Of a stretch of DNA of 64,000 bases, positions 55,952 to 64,000 are shown piece after piece; the stretch's first letter is position 1, and every line of letters begins with the position of its first letter. The stretch covers positions 1,426,001-1,490,000 of the forward strand of contig JAPZLL010000005.1 of NCBI GenBank assembly GCA_036250225.1, read 5' to 3'. The notes under the pieces are model-generated. The model did not search any database. It was not told the origin of the DNA and saw nothing but the letters and a program-made list of their open reading frames with translations. Origin of the DNA: Cercophora sp. LCS_1 (taxonomy: Eukaryota; Ascomycota; Sordariomycetes; Sordariales; Lasiosphaeriaceae). The position numbers were made by a program, and so were the translations under genes.

Positions 55952-56250
55952 TGTTACGCCCAGACTCTTACTCTGATGCGTTAGGGTAAGGGTCTGTTGG
56001 TGCAGGGTTTATGTTAGCAGAAAGTTAGGGTGCGCTGGGCAATAAGGGTGGCGTAAGGCTTGTTGCCTCTCTCTGAGAATCAGAGACTGGTGTGAGTAGC
56101 GAGGGTAGACTCGCTACTCCTAAATACTTCTCGAGCAATGGCCTTGGCCTGTTGGATAGCTGTGTCCGGTGGCCTGCCTGAGACACTGCATTACAGGTGC
56201 TATTCCAGGTGCCATTACCACATGGTTATCTAGTGTCCTCCTGCCCATAG
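55952..56250. mobile_element. Possible LTR-retroelement relic (5' boundary only)
   Basis: The sequence TGTTACGCCC begins exactly where the pseudogene reading frame ends. It is followed by a hairpin (55961-55974 with 55983-55996), which fungal LTR ends often carry. TGTTAC.. is a common LTR start in ascomycetes. I could not find the matching ..CA end, a target-site duplication or internal gag/pol coding, so the right boundary given is arbitrary. Confidence 0.3.
55961..55996. repeat. Imperfect hairpin at the LTR-like end
   Basis: CAGACTCTTACTCT at 55961-55974 can pair with AGGGTAAGGGTCTG at 55983-55996 around an 8-nt loop. Of 14 positions, two are mismatched; both are T where the perfect complement would be C, leaving G-T wobbles. 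Confidence 0.7.
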
Positions 56251-59200
56251 GTCCTGTGCTATTTGTCTTGATGCCATTGTCCCGTGGCCCAGAAACCTCG
56301 CAAAGACGTAGCCCCTGAGTGAAGATTCCGAGCTCGTGTTGACTCTTGGCTTGAAACTGACTTCATCGTCTTGGCGGGAATGGTGACCGGTTGGGGTCTG
56401 TTGGCCAAGTCGAATGGCGAACGGCATAAAATCAAAGCTCGTTGTTGCTAGTTCAAGCCTGCCTGGTGACGGCTCAACGTAAACACCAACACTGCCCCTA
56501 TGCAGGCATCACGAGTACCCCCTGTTTCTAGGGAGCAGCTTGGGTTACACAACGTGGGATACAGCTTGGCGTAAGCCTTCCCAGCCATGGTCTAGTCGCC
56601 ATCCTTTTTGTCACTTGTCTCTCTGGGCAAACCGCTGCTAGTTTTGCCAAGCTGGCACAGTCCGGTTGACCGCATTTGATCTCGGTGAGCTTATCTGGGA
56701 ACAGAGTAGTGGCGGGAAGCAGTTACCGGGTAGTTTCAAAGCACTGATCCTTTGGCGGTTGTATTCGAGTGCGTGTGTCCTTTTGGCTTATGCCATCGAT
56801 CTGCCCAGCTTTGTGGCGGCGGTTACTTTTGAAATAATTGGATGCCGTATTCATAAGTTGCGAGACTCAGGGGTATGATCCTCAAGACCGAGTCCGAGGA
56901 GGAACAACATCCGAGGTCGATTCGACTTTGTGGAGGGATTCTTTCAGTGAAAGCTCCGTGTTACCTCAGAAGCAGCAGCCCCATGTATCTACCGACAGAT
57001 ATCTCGGGGGAAATAGGCTTTGAAAATGGAGCTCTACTGTCCCCAAATAAAGAACGCTTACCTGATCCTGAAGGGAGAGGATCGTCGTGGATTTGATGGT
57101 GAAGGTCCCATGGAGGTTGGGTCTGGGCAGGCAGGTGTTTGGCCATGGCGAATAAATTCCACGCCAACTCCTATTCCACTTCTTTTCTGTCAACATCCAT
57201 AGATGCTCAGTGGAGGTCGTCCAGCGGGGGTTGTCCCGCAGTTGTTTCCAGTGCTTCCAACCACCGGATGCGGTTTTGCTCAAGCGAAATGTCGACAGAA
57301 GGTATCACAGATTATGAGAGGCATCAACGGACAAGTCCAGCGCGTTGATAAAAGCGCTTTAAACGTTCGAAAATTGAGTGATGCATTGGGAACTTGGATT
57401 TACTCCTGTTTTGTGGATGAATGTCCCTTTGACTTACGTGTGTGCCGTTGGTTCGGTCCAGGACTTGGGCCCCAAAATGAGAAGACCGGTCACAAAACAT
57501 TGCGAGCTCCAAGCTTTTGGAGACTGATGGAAGACAAGTGGTGAGAGAGGAGAGGAGTTGAGTTACCTAAGCTGTCACGTGATCTGACAGCAAAAATCCA
57601 AGACACGCCAAGTTCGACATCGGGAAATGCAGGGTGTTGAGCCGGACCCGCGGAAGGAAGGGAGGCCTCCCACCTCAGGACTCCAATCGTTGATGCTCCC
57701 CCATCCCGTGGGGTGTGACGAGTCGTCACCCGAGCACTGCCGCCAACGTCGACGTTTCCACCGTTTTGGAGGAACCCAACCTGAAGAGAAATGACACCAA
57801 GTGAACCCACCACCGAGTAGGGGTGAAACGGAGGTCTCGAGATCGTGGACCAGCGGGTATCACGCCTGAGTTGTGCTGGCGTGGCAAAGCTCGTGAGTCG
57901 CGACGTTGTGTTGTCCCAAAAGCTTGGATAAACCAAGTGGGGAAAGCTTAAAAGTGGCGATTTGACTGGGACTCGGTCACCGTTTCGGGTCTGGGCCTCA
58001 AAGCGGGGAGCTGAAGCTGCCTGTCTCAGAGCTCAGCAGCATCGATGGAAAACAGCTCAATCGCACAGCCTCATGTTCCAGAAGCGATGCAACAGAGCAG
58101 GAGGGGTCGTCTGCAGATCGGACGTAAGTTTGCGCTCGTTGTTGATAGGCTGCGGTAATTGGGGGTTTCGCGCTGCGGGTGAGTGCGAGGTTGATCAGAG
58201 GTTTGGAAATCTAGGATGGAGGATGCTTCGGCAATGACGCAGTGGGGCTCTTGTCCTCCCACACCACCCTGGAAGCTTGACAAGGAAGCTCTGTCGACAA
58301 ATGTCATAGCTTCCCTGAACCTGGCACCACCAACTTCCTACCGTACAAAAAAGGGCATTGAGAAGGTTCAATACAACCAGAAACGAACTGTAAAAGGTCG
58401 GTGTCTAATAAAGATCGGGTACTGAAAGCGAGCTCAAACACATTGATAAAGTGAATTGCAGCTAGCTTTCAGACTCGGCGTTTTGAATCCGACTGCGAGT
58501 CCTTGATTCCCGAGCCGGGCGTGTATTTTGTCATGGCAGCGCTCCTCCCCACATAGGTCTTGCTCGGTTACCGTCGTTACGTCTCTTCCAGGGCCGGAAA
58601 CTTTGTTGGTGGTCCTGGTGAGCTGAAAGCTGCAGACAACCACTCTCTGGTGGCCTCTTTCCCAACCTTTTATATCTCAACCTCAAGTCTCACGTTTGCA
58701 ATTGTGGGCTTGCATCGATTCCAGATCTCTCCCGGCCCTGTGCGACACACCCGTCGTGCTGATTGTTTGTTTGTCACCTCTTGGTGGTCCAGAAAAGAGG
58801 GGCACGGTCCCATCGCCGTCATTTTGACTCTTTCACTGCCACCCTTGGCATACCATCGTCTTTCTGTCCCGTTGTCGAGGAAATCGTACCCCGGGCTCGT
58901 GGAACATCGAGAAGAGGGGAGTGATCGAACGAGGCCTGCTTGGTGAGTGGTCCCACGGCGCCGTCAGAGACGGCCACCAATTGGCATTGCAGCGATGCTC
59001 CCTGGAGCATGCTGGGACTGACGAAGCCCTCGTCCGATTCAGGAAGACCTGCAGTGAACAGAAGAGTGAGGCGGCCGAGGGTGAACGGAGCCCCTCTCCG
59101 AAATACCGCAGCAGCAGGGCATCAATTGACTCGTGGTTGCGCCCAATCCCCCACACCTCGCCCGGTTGTCTTGGTGCCCCAAATCGGCTTTGTGTGGAGT

Positions 59201-59567
59201 GGTATCGCGTTCCGTTTCGAGCGGCCGGCTTTGTCTGTTTGGCACCCCGGCTTGCAGCTAAGTGTCGTGGCAAAGCTCTGGACTCTTCGGACCGGTTGTT
59301 CTTTGAAAACACGTCCATTCGCCCACCATGTGTGAGTGAAGGTTTTTTTTTCTTCCATTTCTTCGTTCTTGCAACTTCTCTTGGCCGCTTTTGGCCTCCC
59401 TTATTTTAAGCTCCAAGTTCGGACCAACAACACACTCAGCAAGCCCCTTGCTTCTTGGCTCAGCAGTTTTCCGTCCGGATGCAGTTGCGCACCTTGAACA
59501 CTCTGCCAACTGATTGCCCTGTCATTCCCCTTCCTCCTCCCTTTTTATCATCGAGCAGTTTACCACC
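56251..59567. other. Degenerate or noncoding stretch before the Ca2+/H+ exchanger
   Basis: About 3.3 kb with only short overlapping ORFs and no recognised domain. It may include the remainder of the inserted element and the lost 5' half of the pseudogene. The right end is the promoter and long leader of the exchanger gene. Confidence 0.45.
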
Positions 59568-59588
59568 ATGAGTGGATGGCGCGCATAA
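59568..59588 (+). promoter_or_regulatory. Short uORF upstream of the Ca2+/H+ exchanger
   Basis: ATG in a strong ACCACC-ATG-A context encodes MSGWRA and then a TAA, 40 nt before the main ATG at 59629, whose context is weaker (GTC-ATG-G). If transcribed, it would reduce main-frame initiation. Confidence 0.4.
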
Positions 59589-59628
59589 CCCTGGCGCATT
59601 TCCACACCCTTGAATAATCTGGGACGTC

Positions 59629-61381
59629 ATGGGCAATACCCTAACATCCGTAGTCAACGTGACGGTCCGCAAAACATTTCGCCGGATTGCGACCGGCAAG
59701 TTCACCAACGAGCCCAACGGTAACGGCGTCAACGGCATCAACGGCGTCAACGGAATCAACGGCCACGCCAACGGCGACATGCCTGGCGAGCGGAGCCCTT
59801 TGCTCCCCGGAGCGCACCCGGCAGGGCCGGCCTCGGACGAGCGATCATTTTGGTGGGCTTTTTTCCTCGACAACAAATCGACACCTGGCACCGACAATGC
59901 GAATCCGCTGGTCCGCTGGCCGGCGCAGTCGTGGAACGTCTTGAAAGTGACACTTCTTAGCTGTATGTATATGCGCTAGGCGTCGGGGTCTCCTCCGATG
60001 CTCGTAGGGCACCAATTTCTAATGCGCTCGTGTTTGTAGCTTGGATAAACCTCCTCCTCGTTTTCGTACCGATCGGAATCCTCGCAGGCAAACAAGAATG
60101 GGGCGCTACATGGGTGTTTTCGCTCAACTTTTTCGCCATCATTCCCCTGGCCGCCGTGCTGTCGTTTGCGACAGAGGAGATCGCTCACCGCTTGGGAGAA
60201 ACATTGGGAGGGTTGGTGAATGCGACATTTGGCAACGCGGTGGAACTGATTGTGCGTTGCCCTAGTGCACCGTTTGGGCGAAAGTTAATTTTTGGCACAG
60301 GTCAGCATTGTGGCTCTTCGCGCCGGTGAGATCGAGGTGGTACAAGCATCGATGCTGGGATCGATCCTCTCGAACCTGCTGCTCGTTCTGGGCATGTGTT
60401 TCTTCCTCGGTGGAATCTACAACATGCGCGATGCCAACGGCGATGGCACCGAGCAGAGCTTCGCGGCTGGGACAGCGCAGACAACATGCTCGCTGATGGC
60501 TCTTTCGTCGGCCTCGATGATCATCCCGGCTGCGCTTTATGGCGTGCTTGATCAAAACGGCGATTCACACAAGCAAGATAGCATTTTGCTGCTGTCGCGT
60601 GGCACCTCTGCCATCTTGTTGCTTCTGTACTGCATGTACCTGTACTTTGCGCTTAACACGCACAAGAAGCTGTTTGAGCCCGAAGCTCAGGAGGCGCGGG
60701 TCGAGGAGGCGCATGAGGAGACGCTCCTGGGGCCGTGGTCGGCTGCGCTAGTCCTCGTGGCCGTCACGTTGGTTATCTCAGTTAATGCCGACTACATGGT
60801 GGACAGCATTGACGCCCTGGTGGCAACTGGCAAGATCAGCAAGAACTTTATCGGTCTGATCTTGATCCCGATTGTTGGCAATGCGGCCGAGCATGTCACG
60901 GCCTGCGTAGTTGCCGTCAAGAACAAGATGGACCTGGCGATGGGAGTCGCCATCGGATCCAGCATCCAGATTGCGCTGCTCGTTACACCGGCACTCGTGA
61001 TGCTTGGGTGGGCAATTGGCCAGCCCATGACACTTCGCTTTGAGACCTGTAAGTTTTGTCTTTTCGGATTGGTCCCTGAGGTGTGGGTGGATGTGGGGGT
61101 TGGCAGCCTTGTCATGCGAGGAACTTGTGTTCTCGGCTTCTCGGCTTGGCTCCCTTTCGCCTCTTCCCCACATTGCGAAACAACGTCAGTGCTGACTATC
61201 GATACTAGTTGAGACTATTGCTTTTGCTCTATCGGTCATGGTGGTCACATATACCGTCCAGGACGGCAAGTCGAACTACCTCGAAGGCGCAATGCTGCTT
61301 GGGCTGTACCTGATTATTGCTGTGGCGTTTTGGGCCAGCCCAAGCGATGCACTTGACAAGTCAGGCTTGATCGGTAACTAA
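59629..61381 (+). CDS. Vacuolar Ca2+/H+ exchanger (CAX family, Vcx1-like)
   Basis: Four exons: 59629-59962, 60040-60251, 60301-61048 and 61209-61381, with introns of 77, 49 and 160 nt; total 488 aa. A cytosolic N-tail holds an NGVNGING-type repeat and an ERSPLLPG motif. A CAX core of about 11 hydrophobic helices follows. The two conserved cation-binding alpha-repeats are GNAVELIVSIVALRAGEI (176 onward) and GNAAEHVTACVVAVKN (375 onward), each with the catalytic Glu. An acidic cluster (EAQEARVEEAHEE) separates the halves, as in the acidic loop of CAX proteins. The C-terminus has VQDGKSNYLEGAMLLG. The family moves Ca2+ (and Mn2+) into vacuoles against H+. Every splice join restores a conserved block, for example ELI|VSIVAL and RFET|FETIAFALS. 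Confidence 0.94.
59716..59764 (+). repeat. Coding AACGG(C)-repeat, Asn-Gly rich
   Basis: Near-tandem AACGGCNTCAACGGCATC units encode NGVNGINGVNGING in the exchanger N-tail. Confidence 0.8.
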
Positions 61382-61797
61382 TAAATACGTCCCCGTCTGA
61401 AAATGAGGGGGTATACACAATCTTTAACTGTTTCCTTTTTGTCTTGTTGGGTTTTTTTCTTGTACCATATCCATGCCGTGGAATAGGGTGGGTGTTTGGT
61501 GTTGGCTGGGGACAAGGCCAAGGTTCCTTGCAAAACGGACAGGGGACATTGTACAATACAATAGGGGGGGGGTCTCCTGTAGTCGGTAGCGAAGATTTCT
61601 GCCTTGCCTTTGGATATACGTTCCAGTGCATCCGGTGATGGTTGACTTGAGACAATGCAAAAAGGCTACTCCTGCATATCAAAGCGATATGTTTGTACAA
61701 TACACAGTCGTCGTATGTACAATAGCTCCTGCGTGGCTACGTTCATAGTTCCCTCCCACTTGACCGCCATCTCAGCACCAAACATTATGTATCGTAA
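61382..61797. other. Convergent 3' intergenic region
   Basis: 416 bp between the exchanger and hydrolase stops. Contains a G8 run near 61563. No gene is seen. Confidence 0.5.
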
Positions 61798-63261
61798 TCA
61801 CAACTTGGCCTCAACCTCCCCCCTCACTCTCCTCGCAATCCTCTCCCTCACCCAACCAATCTCATACTCACTCAACCCCTCCGGCTTCAACTCCTCCTCA
61901 ACAAGCGTCTTAGCCCTCACAATCCTAAACCCGCTTTGTATCTTCTCCTCACCATCAACAACCCGTCTCGCGAACTCAGCCCACCCCTCCAAACACCGCT
62001 TCGTCTCTCCCAGCCCCGCAAATATCAGCGCGAAGCAGTGCGGCATCCCCTCATACTCCTCAAACTCAACACGCACACCATCCTTCCACAATCGCTTCGC
62101 GAGAAACTTGTCTTCGTCGGCTAATAGTTCTCGACCCGTACACAGCCATACGGGCGGGGCGCCTTTCCAGCTTTCGGCTAGGAGGGGGGAGACTAATGGA
62201 TGCAAGACCATGTTATCGTGCGCGTAGATCATTGCGCGCGGAGGCGTGGTGGGCCATGCGGGGCACGCGGGCCGGAGCGGCTCGAAGCGGCATTGGGAGT
62301 CGAGAGAGGGGAGGTAGTCAAAGTTTGCGTTGGCGTTGCATGACGGGAGGGAGTGCGTGATGTCGAGCCAGGGGGAGTTGACGGCTAAGCCGGCGGGGAG
62401 GGGGACTTGGTAGGAGACACCGTGCCAGAGGATGGGGGTTTGGGTGCGGTGTAAGGTGAGGAGGGTCTGGAGGAGGGAGAGGGCTAGGTTGCCGCCTGCT
62501 GAGTCGCCTGCAAAGACGATGTGTTGTGGGAGGACGGGTGTGTGATAGGCGTCGGGCGGTGGGTAGAGGAGGGTGAGGTAGGAGGTGAGGGCGTCGATGA
62601 GGGCGACAGGGAAGGGGTTTTGAGGGGCTAGGCGGTAACGAACTGAGTAGCACCGGCCTGAGGTGAGTTTGGCGAGGCGCTTGGTGGTTGTGCGGTGGGT
62701 GGCTGGGTCCATGAGCCAGAAGGCGCCACCGTGGAGGTAGAGGATTGTTGTTGGGGAGGTGGTTTCTTTCATCAAGAGGTCGTATTTTTCGCGTTCGGAG
62801 ATGGATGGTAGGGGCTCGTCGTTGGTGGCTGCCGCGCGGTAGCCGGTCCACTCGGCTTCTGTTACGGCCGGGGAGGGCATCGGGGGCACGGTAGCGGTTG
62901 GCGAGAGGGTGGTGATGGCGGTAGTAACGGCGGCGTGGACGCCTGTGTCTGGGGGTGTTGGCGAGGCGTAGTTGCTGATCCAAATGCGGCCTTTGATGGG
63001 GATCTCACGCATCACCAGTCGTTGGGCGGTAGTGATACTGATGGGGGCTGTTGGGTTGAGGTAGGACCGGAGTACGGCTAGGATGACTTCTGTTTTGAGA
63101 TCAAGGTACTTTGACTGCTCGGATATGCGGAGGAGATTGAAGAGGGCGGTGCGGACGATGAGCGGAATTTTAGGGAGGAGGGACACGGTGAGAGGCGATG
63201 AGTTGTGGTCGGCCACCCGCTTGGGGCTCTCACTACCCTCTTGGTTATCGGTTGAGGCCAT
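61798..63261 (-). CDS. Alpha/beta hydrolase, hormone-sensitive-lipase-like family
   Basis: Single exon, 487 aa from the ATG at 63261 (ACC-ATG-G); an upstream TTG was not used. The HSL/esterase hallmarks are the oxyanion-hole HGG in LYLHGGAFWLM (His177), the nucleophile Ser254 in FAGDSAGGNLALS, and C-terminal Asp/His candidates in ADEDKFLAKRLW and EGMPHCFALIF. The N-terminal region of about 150 residues includes an amphipathic stretch IVRTALFNLLRISEQSKYL and no clear signal peptide, so it is likely intracellular or membrane-peripheral. It should hydrolyse carboxylic esters; the substrate is unknown. The nearest small ORF is 360 bp away on the same strand. Confidence 0.88.
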   Translation of the reverse strand: MASTDNQEGSESPKRVADHNSSPLTVSLLPKIPLIVRTALFNLLRISEQSKYLDLKTEVILAVLRSYLNPTAPISITTAQRLVMREIPIKGRIWISNYASPTPPDTGVHAAVTTAITTLSPTATVPPMPSPAVTEAEWTGYRAAATNDEPLPSISEREKYDLLMKETTSPTTILYLHGGAFWLMDPATHRTTTKRLAKLTSGRCYSVRYRLAPQNPFPVALIDALTSYLTLLYPPPDAYHTPVLPQHIVFAGDSAGGNLALSLLQTLLTLHRTQTPILWHGVSYQVPLPAGLAVNSPWLDITHSLPSCNANANFDYLPSLDSQCRFEPLRPACPAWPTTPPRAMIYAHDNMVLHPLVSPLLAESWKGAPPVWLCTGRELLADEDKFLAKRLWKDGVRVEFEEYEGMPHCFALIFAGLGETKRCLEGWAEFARRVVDGEEKIQSGFRIVRAKTLVEEELKPEGLSEYEIGWVRERIARRVRGEVEAKL

Positions 63262-63621
63262 GGTGGTGATGAGGGGGGGGGAGGGACGGCCCAAAAGCCA
63301 CGAGGATGATGAGTTGAGAATAGATATCGTGTTGAAGGGATGTCTTGAAGTTGAATGAGATGCTAGATGTTATTCTGCCAAGATTGATAGTGCAACTCGC
63401 AAGGTACACCCGGTCTGAGTTTAGTATTTAACCCAAGAACGACAGGAGGGTGATGGATCCGGGCCCGATGGACAATCCGGGGAAGGAGGTTAAGGGAGAC
63501 AGGGAGGGCCTAGAACAGAGAGGACTTGGGGGCCTGCGTCCCGCCGTGCTGTCTATGTCTTTACTCTAGCGACATAGATCGGAGGATGAAGTTGCATCAC
63601 TAGCGGCGAGGAGCGACTGGC
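63262..63621. other. Intergenic: hydrolase promoter
   Basis: 360 bp upstream of the minus-strand hydrolase. No gene is seen. Confidence 0.5.
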
Positions 63622-63768
63622 TCAATCGTTGTCGTCGAGATGGCCCAGGATTTCATCTTCCCAGTTCGCCCCAGTTGCGCCGGGCCTCGGCTCAATCAAA
63701 CCGCCCGTCGCTGCTGAGGGGTCATTGGTTGCAGATGGACCACTCGGCATCGTGTGTGAATTGGACAT
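63622..63768 (-). CDS. Small acidic hypothetical protein, 48 aa
   Basis: ATG at 63768 to TGA at 63622, minus strand. The peptide starts MSNSHTMPSGPSATNDP, is Pro/Gly/Thr-rich, and ends in an acidic tryptophan-containing motif, GANWEDEILGHLDDND. That composition is unusually protein-like for a random short frame. A TTTGCGACAG just upstream could be a splice acceptor, so it may instead be the last exon of a gene starting beyond the window. No function is recognised. Confidence 0.42.
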   Translation of the reverse strand: MSNSHTMPSGPSATNDPSAATGGLIEPRPGATGANWEDEILGHLDDND

Positions 63769-64000
63769 TATGAGAATCTGTCGCAAAGGAAATAAGGGAA
63801 AGGCCTCGAGGCGGTGAATTACGCCTTTCTAAGCGTTGACACATCGCAAGCATGGGAGACTTGGGAAAAAGTTGCGGATGCCCGTTGGCACCCTGGACCA
63901 ATCGCTGGCACCAAGCTTTCGGCGGGTTTTGGGCGTTTGCAGTCCGTTGCGCCTCACGTCACAGCGGCGCCATAAATGACGGCACAAGCCAGAGACAGCA
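63769..64000. other. Right-edge upstream region
   Basis: Noncoding as far as visible. It contains TGACGTGA (minus strand, near 63955-63962), a CRE/ATF-like element, plausibly part of the small ORF's promoter. Confidence 0.35.

Overview
The window is nuclear DNA from a filamentous ascomycete, most likely a Sordariomycete of the Sordariales type (inference). Coding genes are cut by short spliceosomal introns (mostly 46-82 nt) with GT..CTAAC..AG signals. The gene set is fungal: a quelling-type Argonaute, an Rxt2-like Rpd3L subunit, a Sec3 exocyst subunit, a Met10-type sulfite reductase, a sphingolipid delta-8 desaturase and a Ccc2-type copper ATPase. tRNA genes stand alone, and there are no operons. 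I reassembled split genes by joining frames at consensus splice sites; each joined model has a total length divisible by three.

Layout. 1-633: the 5' part of a secreted tyrosinase that leaves the window on the left. 634-4088: gene-free. 4089-5222: a DHDPS/aldolase-family enzyme. 5223-15141: a gene desert of nearly 10 kb with only low-quality ORFs. 15142-16987: a 14-TM MFS exporter. 18465-20082: Rxt2-like HDAC subunit. 20523-20594: tRNA-Arg(TCT). 21254-22303: an uncharacterised membrane protein, convergent with QDE-2-like Argonaute (22679-26119). 27960-28620: an uncertain hypothetical gene. 29863-32301: an acidic protein with an ASCH/PUA-like domain. 33328-37586: Sec3.

From 38 kb the region is dense with metabolic and housekeeping genes: hydroxyacid-oxoacid transhydrogenase (38052-39696), sulfite reductase alpha (40186-43383), delta-8 sphingolipid desaturase (44590-46307), P1B copper ATPase (47933-51589), C3HC/Rsm1 zinc-finger protein (52485-54065) and tRNA-Pro(TGG). 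A decayed cysteine-rich secreted-protein gene follows, broken at an LTR-like junction (55348-55951), then about 3.6 kb of degenerate sequence. Last come a vacuolar Ca2+/H+ exchanger (59629-61381), an alpha/beta hydrolase (61798-63261) and a 48-residue small ORF (63622-63768).

The genes do not form one obvious pathway. The left 17 kb (tyrosinase, aldolase, drug-type MFS) could be an accessory or secondary-metabolite neighbourhood, but no backbone synthase is visible. I see no bacterial-style system, CRISPR array or intact transposon. The most unusual items are a frame-enforced GC-AG intron in the Argonaute gene, a 78-codon in-frame leader with a presequence-like composition before the sulfite reductase ATG, a uORF whose stop overlaps an in-frame ATG of SEC3, the ASCH-domain protein, and the pseudogene/LTR junction.
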